A stretch of 6,840 bases of DNA from Clostridia bacterium (lineage in GTDB: Bacteria > Bacillota > Clostridia > Oscillospirales > Acutalibacteraceae): NCBI GenBank assembly GCA_900767015.1, contig CAAFXQ010000288.1:1-6840 (forward strand). Direction: 5' to 3'. Shown piece after piece: positions 1 to 6,793 of the stretch (position 1 is its first letter; every line of letters starts with the position of its first letter). The position numbers were made by a program, and so were the translations under genes. Under the pieces are notes generated by a model, which worked only from the letters and a program-made list of their open reading frames with translations, made no database searches and was not told where the DNA came from.

Positions 1-34
1 CAGCCCCGACCGATTTTTCACACGGCCGGGGCTG
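1..34 (-). terminator. Putative operon-end intrinsic terminator hairpin
   Basis: A 12-bp inverted repeat (arms 1-12 and 23-34, one G-U wobble in the minus-strand RNA, 10-nt loop 13-22) begins eight nucleotides after the TAA stop of the last gene. The stem is GC-rich with CAGCCCCG at its base. In the minus direction the expected U-tract would lie just outside the window, so it cannot be checked. Read on the plus strand, the same hairpin is followed by TTTCTTATTTAT, so it could also end transcription arriving from the left, as a shared bidirectional terminator. Confidence 0.75.
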
Positions 35-42
35 TTTCTTAT

Positions 43-1794
43 TTATCTGTAATCTTCTCTTGTGTTCAGGAATTTCTTTTCCTCGGGCATCAGGTCAAGA
101 CCGATTGTTCCGCCCGGATTCATCAGGTAATCGGGGTCAAAGTAGTTCTTGAGCACCTTGAATACGCCGTATTCCTTTTCGCCGATGTAGCCCTCAAGCC
201 ACGGAGCGAACATCTTGCCAATACCGTGATGGTGCGAAATCGCCGCACCCGACTTCTGAATGGCATCGAGAATCGTGGTGTGATATTCCTTGAAGGCCTT
301 TTCGTCGTTCATCTTTGTGATGAAGATGAAGTAAAGGTTTGCACCCTGCGGGTAGCAGTGAGACATATGCGTCGTAACAACCGTATTCGGAAGAGCGTGG
401 CATACCTTTCTGACGTCACGGTGAACCTGCGCCATGTTTGACCAGTTGACGGTACATTCGAGCGTATCGGTCACGATGCTGAAGTCCATCATCGAGTCAC
501 GAAGATACGGGTCGTTGAAGCGTCCTTTTTCCCAGCTCTTGGTAACAAGACCGGTCATCGGCATAGCACCGTGCTTGAGGGCGATTTTTGCGATATTCTT
601 CGCAACATTCTTCGAAAAGCCCTTTTCGCCGTCGGTGAAGCCTAAGAACATGCAACGCTCCATATCCTTGTAGCCGAACTTATCAAGAAGCGGCTCAAGC
701 GGCGTTTCGTCAACGTTGTAAAGCTTGAGCATCAGGTGAGTTTCCTCGGGGTCGGAAAGACGGAAAACGGAGGAAAAACCACATTCACACTGCATCATTT
801 CTCTTGCGGCGTCCATGGCAACCTGCCAGTTTTTGAACATATAGGAGAAGCGCTTGCGGTTTTCGGGCATCCAACGGAACACCTTGAGCGTAACCTCAGT
901 CAGAACACCGAACGTACCCTCAGAGCCCATCATGATCTGATTGAGGTTCGGACCGGTCGCCTCACGGGAATAGTGGCTTGTCTTAATCGTGCCGATGGGA
1001 GTGGCGTACTTTTGAGAAAGTACGATATCGGCAATCGTGCCGTAGTAGGTGCTGTTCTGTCCGGCGCCTCTTGTAACCGTCCATCCGCCAACGGAGCTGT
1101 ATTCGAACGACTGCGGGAAGTGACCGCAGGTATAAGCACGCTTTGCGCCGAAATTGCTCTGCGCATTGTTCAGCGTCTTTTCAAGGTCGGGACCCGACAT
1201 ACCGGCCTGAACGGTGATGGTCTGGTCAACTTCATTGAAGCTGATGACCTTATTGAAACGCTTTCTCATGTCGAGCGTGATGCCGCCCTTAACAGCCTCC
1301 ATACCTCTTGTAACGGAGGAGCCGCCGCCGTAAACATAAAGCGGAATCTTATTCTTAACGCAGTAGTCAACAATCTGTTCCACCTGCTCGGTCGTGTCGG
1401 GATAAACAACAGCGTCGGGTACGTTTTCAATCACCTTGTGGCGAAGTCTGAGTAAGTCGTAAGCCGTACAGCCGTAAGCGACGGCAAGACGGGGATAGTC
1501 CTCAGTGGTGACGAACTCGTCGCCGACAATCTTTTTGAGTGCGTCAACGTGCTTTTTGGCAAGCTTCGACGGGTGGTCGCTTAAGTCAACCTTATCAAAT
1601 CCGATGTCGTCGGTATAATCCTTGAAGTCATCGTCCGTCATCTTGAACGTTTCTTTCATCAGCTTGTAAAGCGACTCTTTCGGATACTTGAAGAACTCGG
1701 GGTCACCCCAGCGGAAGATAGAACGGTAACTGCCCTCGGGGGCCGGGGTTAAAAGCCATTTCGGCTCAAAGCCTTTATACGGTTTGGTACTCAT
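43..1794 (-). CDS. FAD-binding oxidase, alkylglycerone-phosphate synthase (AGPS)-like
   Basis: 583-residue soluble flavoprotein of the vanillyl-alcohol oxidase/PCMH fold. The FAD-binding domain spans about residues 126-307, with the phosphate loop GGGSSV (156-161), the block GHFPQSFEYSSVGGW (224-238) and GSEGTFGVLTE (290-300). The C-terminal substrate domain (308-560) carries FRLSD (345-349), YLRD (430-433), LYFIF (487-491) and the HHHG motif (521-524). From memory of the family, these blocks follow eukaryotic AGPS in the same order, including the N-terminal helical part (RLAVAYGCTAYDLLRLR, 102-118) and the active-site Tyr and His residues. AGPS exchanges the acyl chain of acyl-dihydroxyacetone phosphate for a fatty alcohol, forming the ether bond with FAD as an electrophile rather than by net oxidation. 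No signal peptide or membrane segment is visible. The ATG overlaps the kinase stop (ATGA, 1791-1794), and an AGGAGA site (1803-1808) sits 8 nt upstream of it. The family assignment is strong. The true substrate is unknown: it could be a dehydrogenase of a phosphorylated polyol, like the uncharacterised E. coli YgcU. Confidence 0.9.
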   Translation of the reverse strand: MSTKPYKGFEPKWLLTPAPEGSYRSIFRWGDPEFFKYPKESLYKLMKETFKMTDDDFKDYTDDIGFDKVDLSDHPSKLAKKHVDALKKIVGDEFVTTEDYPRLAVAYGCTAYDLLRLRHKVIENVPDAVVYPDTTEQVEQIVDYCVKNKIPLYVYGGGSSVTRGMEAVKGGITLDMRKRFNKVISFNEVDQTITVQAGMSGPDLEKTLNNAQSNFGAKRAYTCGHFPQSFEYSSVGGWTVTRGAGQNSTYYGTIADIVLSQKYATPIGTIKTSHYSREATGPNLNQIMMGSEGTFGVLTEVTLKVFRWMPENRKRFSYMFKNWQVAMDAAREMMQCECGFSSVFRLSDPEETHLMLKLYNVDETPLEPLLDKFGYKDMERCMFLGFTDGEKGFSKNVAKNIAKIALKHGAMPMTGLVTKSWEKGRFNDPYLRDSMMDFSIVTDTLECTVNWSNMAQVHRDVRKVCHALPNTVVTTHMSHCYPQGANLYFIFITKMNDEKAFKEYHTTILDAIQKSGAAISHHHGIGKMFAPWLEGYIGEKEYGVFKVLKNYFDPDYLMNPGGTIGLDLMPEEKKFLNTREDYR

Positions 1795-3350
1795 TGAACA
1801 TTTCTCCTTTTCGTGATTTTGATTATTTTTCTGTAAATCGGCTCAAGCTTGCCGAAGATTTTACTGTATGCGCCTTTGTAAATATCCATGTATGTACTGT
1901 GCGCTGTTTCGTCGGGCGTGAACACGTCTTTTTCGTGTACCATGCTCTTGATGGCGTCGTCGTAATCCTTGAACACACCGTCGGCGACAAAGGCAACCAT
2001 AGATGCACCGATGGAGCACGCTTCATGGGTCTGAATCCGCTTGACGGGAAGTCCCATGATGTCCGAAAGAATCTGACAGACGATATCGCTTCTCGCTCCG
2101 CCGCCGCCGACGAAAATTTCGTCTACGGTAAGCTTCGCTCTCTTTTCCATGATTTTCATTGACTGATAAAGCTCGAAGCCCAAGCCCTCGATAATCGCCC
2201 GATAAAGATGATAGCGTGTATGATAGTCCGCAAAGCCGACAACAGCGCCTTTCGAGGTCGGATTGATAACGCCGGGCGTCCAGTACGGCTGTAACAGCAA
2301 GCCCTCACAGCCGGGAGGCAGCTGTTCGATTCTCTTATCAAGAAGCTGTTCGGGAGAACAGCCGAGCTTTTTCGCCTCTTCGACCTCCGATGCGCCGAAT
2401 TCCTTGACGAACCACGAAATCAGCCAGAAGCCACGATAAATTTCGATTTCAGGGTTGAACATATCGTTCGGTACGGCAGGATACGCCGGCATGAACTGCT
2501 GCGGCTCTACGTAACGCTTTAACGCAAGCTGAATGGTCGCCGTCGTTCCGAGCGAAATCGCCGCCCGGTTTTCGTGTACAACGGAAAGCCCCAAAGTTTC
2601 ACAGCCCTTGTCAGAGCCGGTTGCAATCAGCGGCAGGCCCTCGGGAATTCCCGTCGCTTTCGAAAATTCCGCTGTAATGTTACCGATTGTCTCGCCGGAT
2701 TTTACGAGCGTGCAAAGCTTTTCGTCCGGCACATCGCAGATACAGCGGGTAATATCGCTGTGTGTGCGCCACGTTCTTCTTTTATAATCGAACGGGATAT
2801 GACCGATCATGTTCGCTTCGCTGTCTTTTAATTCTCCCGTCATTTTGTAATTGAGATAGGTCGGGAGCATGACGTACTTGGCGGTTTTCGCCCAGATATC
2901 GGGCTGGTACTGCTGAATCCAGTTCGAGACCGAAGCCTGATACAGAATTCTCGTTGCGTCCTGCATGCCGGCGACCTTAAACAAAAACTTTTTATAAAAC
3001 GGGAACGGGTCGTTAAAGTCCGCCTGACGCTTGTCAAGCCAGAGAATGATGTCCCGAAGCGGCTTGTTGTCCTTGTCAAGGCACAAAACCGTATCACGGA
3101 TTACCGTAAGCGTGACGCCGATGACCCGGGACAGCTTGTCGGCGTTTCGCTCGCAGACGACCTTTCCGGCTTCGCAGATGCGGTCATAATAAAAGTCGGG
3201 TCGTTGCTCTGCCCAGCCGGGTTTTCTTGAATAATACGGTTCGTCATATTTCACCTGACAGATATCTTCAAATTCTCCGTCAGGACGCACAAGAAGACAT
3301 CTTGCGCTTTGCGTGCCGACGTCAAAGGTCAGCACAAGTGGATTTTCCAT
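1791..3350 (-). CDS. FGGY-family carbohydrate/polyol kinase (YgcE-like, not canonical GlpK)
   Basis: 519-residue cytoplasmic ATP-dependent kinase of the FGGY family, close to the usual 490-520 residues. The N-terminal actin-like domain (about 4-257) begins with the phosphate-1 loop DVGTQSAR (10-17). The C-terminal domain (about 258-460) has the phosphate-2 loop SLGTTATIQ (266-274), LLLQPYWTPG (351-360) and the adenosine motif GGGGARSD (415-422). D247 in TGSDKGCETLG is the expected catalytic base. Glycerol kinase normally has GDQQ at that spot and NQRET near residue 84; this protein has SDKG and VIRDT, and WLDKR for WQDRR. The substrate is therefore probably a glycerol-like polyol or derivative rather than plain glycerol (inference). 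It begins 21 nt after the DUF1667 gene. An AGGAGG site (3358-3363) lies 7 nt before the ATG, and its stop overlaps the AGPS-like start, so the two proteins are likely translated together. A xylulose- or ribulokinase-like specificity cannot be excluded. Confidence 0.9.
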   Translation of the reverse strand: MENPLVLTFDVGTQSARCLLVRPDGEFEDICQVKYDEPYYSRKPGWAEQRPDFYYDRICEAGKVVCERNADKLSRVIGVTLTVIRDTVLCLDKDNKPLRDIILWLDKRQADFNDPFPFYKKFLFKVAGMQDATRILYQASVSNWIQQYQPDIWAKTAKYVMLPTYLNYKMTGELKDSEANMIGHIPFDYKRRTWRTHSDITRCICDVPDEKLCTLVKSGETIGNITAEFSKATGIPEGLPLIATGSDKGCETLGLSVVHENRAAISLGTTATIQLALKRYVEPQQFMPAYPAVPNDMFNPEIEIYRGFWLISWFVKEFGASEVEEAKKLGCSPEQLLDKRIEQLPPGCEGLLLQPYWTPGVINPTSKGAVVGFADYHTRYHLYRAIIEGLGFELYQSMKIMEKRAKLTVDEIFVGGGGARSDIVCQILSDIMGLPVKRIQTHEACSIGASMVAFVADGVFKDYDDAIKSMVHEKDVFTPDETAHSTYMDIYKGAYSKIFGKLEPIYRKIIKITKRRNVQ

Positions 3351-3371
3351 ATCTTTCCCTCCTCTTTTCTC

Positions 3372-3728
3372 TTATTCGTCGAGCACGCCGCTCGTTGCGA
3401 TGATATCCGCACCGAGACCTAAAACGTCCTTGATAATTACCTCTCCTCTTTTGACCTTTTTCTTAACGGTCACCTTGTTGATTTCCGCCATCACGTCAAA
3501 GATTCTGTCCTTCGGAATTTCTTTCGACACTCTGACAGGCAGAACGGGAACGTCGGGAAAAGCAGTTCTGACCGTGCTGCAGATTGTCCGTTTCGGCTCG
3601 GTCATTTCGCTTACGGCAAACTCAGCGCCTCTTTTACAGGAGTTTCCGCTGACCTTGACGTCCTTTCCCTCACCCTCTAAGGTCATGGTACAGCCTCTCG
3701 GGCAAACGATACAGACAAGCTCTTTCAT
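3372..3728 (-). CDS. DUF1667 cysteine-rich (probable Fe-S) protein
   Basis: 118-residue protein with an N-terminal cysteine motif C6-x2-C9-x3-C13 followed by C31, and a further Cys at 50. This spacing resembles the [4Fe-4S] site of molybdopterin oxidoreductases, although no other part of that family is present. The C-terminal half (about 55-118) is a small mixed segment rich in Lys, Val and Ile. Such proteins are repeatedly found beside GlpA-like dehydrogenases and their partner pyridine-nucleotide flavoproteins in anaerobes; their biochemical role is not established. Here it most likely carries electrons or scaffolds a complex between the two upstream flavoproteins (inference). Its ATG overlaps the stop of the upstream gene (ATGA, 3725-3728), with a GAGGTG site at 3737-3742, so translation is probably coupled and the proteins made in similar amounts. 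No signal peptide or membrane helix is seen. Confidence 0.88.
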   Translation of the reverse strand: MKELVCIVCPRGCTMTLEGEGKDVKVSGNSCKRGAEFAVSEMTEPKRTICSTVRTAFPDVPVLPVRVSKEIPKDRIFDVMAEINKVTVKKKVKRGEVIIKDVLGLGADIIATSGVLDE

Positions 3729-4984
3729 TTGGCGTTCACCTCGATTTCAAGTGTAAGTTCGCTGGTTTCACTGAGCTTAAAAGAATCAAAGTCAATGACG
3801 AGTTTTTCCATTTCGGGCGGACGCAGGAACGGATATTTCTTTGAGAAAACCTCCTGACCGTCCTTTTTTATCTTAAATACACATTTGTCAAGAATCTCAC
3901 GGCTTCTGAAATAGACGGTCGTTTTGCTGTTGTCACGGTTTAAGTCAAGCTTCTGCGGAACAACGTACAGGAATTCTCCCGAAGCGGTAAGATTGATTTC
4001 CCGTCTTTCCTTTTTCTCATAAAGTGCGGCATTCTCGCCTGCGGTTTCGCCGCTTTCGGAAACGTAGTCAACAAGGTCGTTGACGTGAAGAGCGTTTCCG
4101 CACGAGAACACACCGTCCACCGAGGTCATCAGCTGACCGTTAACCGCAGGTCCTTTCGTTCTCGGGTCGATTTTAACGCCCAAGCCCTCCGCAAGCTCGT
4201 TTTCGGGAATCAGTCCGACCGAAAGTATCAAAGCGTCACATTCGACAATCTGTTCGGTGCCTGCAATCGGGCTCATCTTGTCGTCCACCTTGGAGATTTC
4301 AACCGCCGTCAGTCTGTCCGCCCCGAAAACACGGGTAACGGTATGGGAAAGATACAGCGGAATGTTATAATCGTGCAGACACTGATGAATATTTCTCGTA
4401 AGTCCCGACGGTGTGGGCTTCGCTTCGTAAACGCCGACAACCTCGGCGCCCTCAAGCGTCAGACGGCGTGCCATAATCAGACCGATATCGCCGCTTCCTA
4501 AAATCACGCACTTTTTCGTCGGAAGCTCGCCTAAAAGATTCGTAAAATGCTGAGCCGTTCCGGCGGTAAACACGCCCGCCGGACGGGTGCCGTGAATCGA
4601 CACCTGCTTTGCCGTTCTTTCCCGGCAGCCGGTGGCAAAAACAAGGCTGTTTGCGCCTACTGTCGTCACGCCGTCACGGCTGACAAGCGTTACAGCAAAA
4701 CCGGCTTCGGTTTTTTCGATTCTTGTAACAAAGGTCAGAACCGAATAGTCGATTTTCTTTTCAATGAATTCGTCAATAAACCGTTCGGCGTATTCGGGAC
4801 CCGAAAGCTTTTCTTTGAACCGTACAAGTCCGAAGCCGTCATGAATACACTGCTTGAGTATTCCGCCGAGCCTGTTCTCTCTTTCGACAAGCAAGACGGC
4901 TTTTCCGCTGTCATGCGCCTTAATCGCAGCGGCAAGTCCGGCGGGGCCTCCGCCGATTACAATCACATCATAATTCTTTTTCAT
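3725..4984 (-). CDS. NAD(P)/FAD-dependent pyridine-nucleotide oxidoreductase (GlpA partner subunit)
   Basis: 419-residue flavoprotein with two dinucleotide-binding folds. The FAD loop GGGPAG is at residues 11-16, with the downstream acid in LLVERE (31-36). The NAD(P)-site loop GSGDIG is at 163-168. FATGCRERT (116-124) and the second FAD contact GVFSCGNALH (291-300) follow the family pattern. It lacks the redox-active CxxxxC of lipoamide dehydrogenases and the CxxC of thioredoxin reductase, so it is not a disulfide reductase; only single cysteines occur at 46 and 120. Residues about 330-419 form an added beta-rich tail typical of this group. In related operons the protein sits between a GlpA-like dehydrogenase and DUF1667 and probably passes electrons to or from NAD(P). 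Its ATG lies 14 nt after the upstream stop, preceded by an AGGCGGTGG ribosome site (4990-4998). The electron acceptor and direction are inferred. Confidence 0.9.
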   Translation of the reverse strand: MKKNYDVIVIGGGPAGLAAAIKAHDSGKAVLLVERENRLGGILKQCIHDGFGLVRFKEKLSGPEYAERFIDEFIEKKIDYSVLTFVTRIEKTEAGFAVTLVSRDGVTTVGANSLVFATGCRERTAKQVSIHGTRPAGVFTAGTAQHFTNLLGELPTKKCVILGSGDIGLIMARRLTLEGAEVVGVYEAKPTPSGLTRNIHQCLHDYNIPLYLSHTVTRVFGADRLTAVEISKVDDKMSPIAGTEQIVECDALILSVGLIPENELAEGLGVKIDPRTKGPAVNGQLMTSVDGVFSCGNALHVNDLVDYVSESGETAGENAALYEKKERREINLTASGEFLYVVPQKLDLNRDNSKTTVYFRSREILDKCVFKIKKDGQEVFSKKYPFLRPPEMEKLVIDFDSFKLSETSELTLEIEVNAK

Positions 4985-4998
4985 CTATGCCACCGCCT

Positions 4999-6702
4999 TT
5001 ACTTTGTTTTACCGAACGTGATAACCGAATCCTCAGAGGACTTTTTGACCTCGGAAATCGGCACGCCGAGATACTCGGCTATAATCTTTGTGACAAGCGG
5101 CGAACAGAAGCCGCCCTGACAGCGTCCCATACCGGGTCGGATTCTCTTTTTAATGCCGTCAACGGTCGGTACGCAGATCGGAGACTTCAGCGCATCAAGA
5201 ATTTCGCCCTTGCTGATCTCCTCACAGCGGCAGATAATCACGCCGTAATCGGGGTTTTCCTTGATAAGCTTATTTCTTTCCTCGTCGCTCATTTCCCGAA
5301 GCACGGGAACACCGTGACGAATCGGGTTATACCCGGAATTTTTTTCGACAGAGCCGTTTTTCCTGAGCATTTCAACCGTCATTTTCTCAATATCAAGCGC
5401 CACAGCCGGAGCGGTTGTCAGTCCCGGAGACTGAATACCGGCGCAGTGAATAATATTCTCGGTCTTTCTGCCCTGTTCGATGATGAAGTCTTCTTCGAAC
5501 GTCGGGGCACGCACACCCGTAAAGTAGGTGATAATATCACGCTCGGAAACGGACGGCATCGTCTTTTTCTGCTTGGTGAAAACGGTCTGTATGCTTTCTT
5601 TTCTCGTTTCCGTGTTTTCCTTTTCGTAGGTTTCAACGGCGTCGGGGCCTAATAACAGGTTATCATGCACCGTATGAAGAATACCGCCGCCCTTGGAATG
5701 ATTCTTGCCGAAATTCAGGCCGACAACCGAGGCGATCGAATGCATGAACGCACCGGCTTTTTTATCGAGAATGGAGTTGGTGCCCCGTCTCGGGTGAATC
5801 GAGAAGAAGCGGTCGTCCGCCATTTTTGCGATATCCTCGGCGAACACGCCGGCGGCATTGATGACGATTTTCGGGTAAACCGTACCCCGGTTCGTGCTGA
5901 CGCTGACGATTTTTCCGTTTTCCACCTGCATACCCGTGACCGCCGTATTCAGTGCCACTCTCGCACCGTTCATAACGGCGTTTTCGGCGTAAGCGATCGT
6001 CAGTCCGTACGGGCAGACACAGCCCGAGGACGGATTGGAAATGGCAAACTTGAAGTTTTCGCCGAGGTTCGGCTCACGGCGGTGAAGCTCTTCGCCCGAA
6101 ATCAGCTCGGTATCGCTGATACCGTCGTGCTTTCTTCTCCAAAGGCAGTAAAGCGCAATTGCCGGCTTCAGCCATGTCTTATCAAAGCAGACGTACTGAC
6201 CGACACGCTTGAACGGAACGTCCAGTTCACGGCAGACCTTGTCGTACATCTCGTTGCCCTTGCGGATATAGTAATGCTTCATCGAGCCTTTCGACAGGTC
6301 AACGCCGGGGTGTACCTCGCCGTCGTTACGTCCCGAAGCCTGAAGCGCAAGGTCGGCTTCCTTTTCCACAAGCAGAATGTCTATCTTCCATTTTGATAAT
6401 TCTCTTGCAATCGAAACGCCGGAAATACCGCCGCCGATAATCAGCACATCGGGCTTTTGTCCGTCAAGGGACTTATCGGTGATTTTCGGCATTCTCATCG
6501 GTTGCTCTTTGACCTCGTCGCAGACAATGTCGTTGACAACGTGGACTTTACTATACTTTGTCGCCGCCGAAGAGCACGCCTCCACGACATCGCTCCATTT
6601 CGGAAGATGTCCCGTGACGGTTATCATGCCGTCATGAAAGCTTGCATGAGCGGCAGAACCGAAACGCTTTTCGAGTTTTCGGTTCACTTTTTTCAGATTC
6701 AT
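4999..6702 (-). CDS. GlpA-like FAD-dependent dehydrogenase with BFD [2Fe-2S] domain and BON-like N-terminus
   Basis: 567-residue flavoprotein. A D-amino-acid-oxidase/G3P-dehydrogenase fold spans about residues 84-440, with the FAD loop GGGISG (90-95), SGRNDGEVHPGV (123-134), INAAGVFAEDIA (281-292), and GVRAPTFEEDFIIE (396-409). The C-terminal BFD-type [2Fe-2S] domain (about 488-545) has C491-x-C493 and C528-x4-C533 within the family-typical GMGRCQGGFC. Enzymes of this architecture oxidise glycerol 3-phosphate or similar 2-hydroxy phosphates to ketones and pass electrons to partner proteins. The two downstream genes encode the likely partners. Residues about 15-64 form an extra domain before the FAD fold that resembles a BON domain (ITVTGHLPKW ... 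VVNDI). The ATG at 6702 is chosen because an AGGAG site lies 8-9 nt upstream. A GTG at 6723 would put that site inside the coding region. First gene of the operon; substrate specificity is inferred, not proven. Confidence 0.9.
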   Translation of the reverse strand: MNLKKVNRKLEKRFGSAAHASFHDGMITVTGHLPKWSDVVEACSSAATKYSKVHVVNDIVCDEVKEQPMRMPKITDKSLDGQKPDVLIIGGGISGVSIARELSKWKIDILLVEKEADLALQASGRNDGEVHPGVDLSKGSMKHYYIRKGNEMYDKVCRELDVPFKRVGQYVCFDKTWLKPAIALYCLWRRKHDGISDTELISGEELHRREPNLGENFKFAISNPSSGCVCPYGLTIAYAENAVMNGARVALNTAVTGMQVENGKIVSVSTNRGTVYPKIVINAAGVFAEDIAKMADDRFFSIHPRRGTNSILDKKAGAFMHSIASVVGLNFGKNHSKGGGILHTVHDNLLLGPDAVETYEKENTETRKESIQTVFTKQKKTMPSVSERDIITYFTGVRAPTFEEDFIIEQGRKTENIIHCAGIQSPGLTTAPAVALDIEKMTVEMLRKNGSVEKNSGYNPIRHGVPVLREMSDEERNKLIKENPDYGVIICRCEEISKGEILDALKSPICVPTVDGIKKRIRPGMGRCQGGFCSPLVTKIIAEYLGVPISEVKKSSEDSVITFGKTK

Positions 6703-6710
6703 GCGACTTT

Positions 6711-6718
6711 TCTCCTTT
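6711..6718 (-). promoter_or_regulatory. Ribosome binding site deciding the start of the first gene
   Basis: The minus strand reads AAAGGAGA here, ending 8 nt before the ATG at 6700-6702. This is near-ideal spacing and supports the 567-residue product. The upstream in-frame GTG (6721-6723) would need translation to start before this site, and no Shine-Dalgarno sequence of its own is apparent at the right distance. Confidence 0.85.
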
Positions 6719-6734
6719 CGCACCTCAACATTGA

Positions 6735-6754
6735 AGTCGGCTACCTGACCGACT
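6735..6754 (-). promoter_or_regulatory. Leader hairpin near the 5' end of the mRNA
   Basis: In the minus-strand transcript AGUCGGU pairs with GCCGACU (one U-G pair) around the 6-nt loop CAGGUA. If transcription starts near 6758, the hairpin begins within about four nucleotides of the 5' end, where it could protect the mRNA from decay or bind a protein. It is not followed by a U-run, so it is not a terminator, and it leaves the ribosome site free. Its function is unknown. Confidence 0.45.
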
Positions 6755-6764
6755 CTTTATACAA

Positions 6765-6793
6765 ATGATACTCCGACGGCCGCCGTTTGTCAA
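6765..6793 (-). promoter_or_regulatory. Sigma-A promoter of the operon
   Basis: On the minus strand a perfect -35 box TTGACA (6788-6793) is separated by exactly 17 nt from a -10 box TATCAT (6765-6770), which differs from the consensus by one base. The predicted start is an A near 6758, giving a leader of about 56 nt before the ATG. It lies directly upstream of the first gene, and no other comparable promoter is visible between the genes, so all five genes are probably one transcript. Confidence 0.8.
6776..6786. promoter_or_regulatory. Palindrome in the promoter spacer, possible operator
   Basis: ACGGC-C-GCCGT is a perfect inverted repeat around one central base, placed between the -35 and -10 boxes. 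It stands out as GC-rich against the A/T-rich upstream DNA. A repressor bound here would block RNA polymerase. The half-sites are only 5 bp and no known operator is recognised, so this is a candidate only. Confidence 0.35.

Noticed and set aside
736..1455. Long plus-strand open frame of 239 codons
   Set aside because: It lies wholly inside the AGPS-like gene on the opposite strand, its translation shows no family motif, and long antisense frames are expected from the G/C-biased third positions of the real gene.
1791..3350. Naming the kinase glpK
   Set aside because: The overall fold fits, but the GDQQ and NQRET glycerol kinase signatures are replaced, so the name would overstate what is known.
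3725..4984. Calling the flavoprotein a thioredoxin reductase or dihydrolipoamide dehydrogenase
   Set aside because: It has the paired dinucleotide folds but neither the CxxC nor the CxxxxC active-site disulfide.
4547..5652. Two overlapping plus-strand frames (190 and 221 codons) spanning the junction of the two flavoprotein genes
   Set aside because: Both are antisense to well-supported genes, their translations are low in recognisable motifs, and they have no promoter or spacing typical of real genes.
5665..6396. Long plus-strand open frame of 243 codons
   Set aside because: It is antisense to the GlpA-like dehydrogenase, whose FAD motifs are intact through this stretch; no ribosome site or recognisable domain supports it.
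6703..6723. GTG start at 6723 adding seven residues to the GlpA-like protein
   Set aside because: The strong AGGAG ribosome site lies between this GTG and the ATG at 6702, so translation from the ATG is far more likely; the extra residues are simply the translated ribosome site region.
6703..6764. Riboswitch or GlpP-type antiterminator in the leader
   Set aside because: The leader is only about 56 nt, with one hairpin and no alternative terminator stem or U-run.
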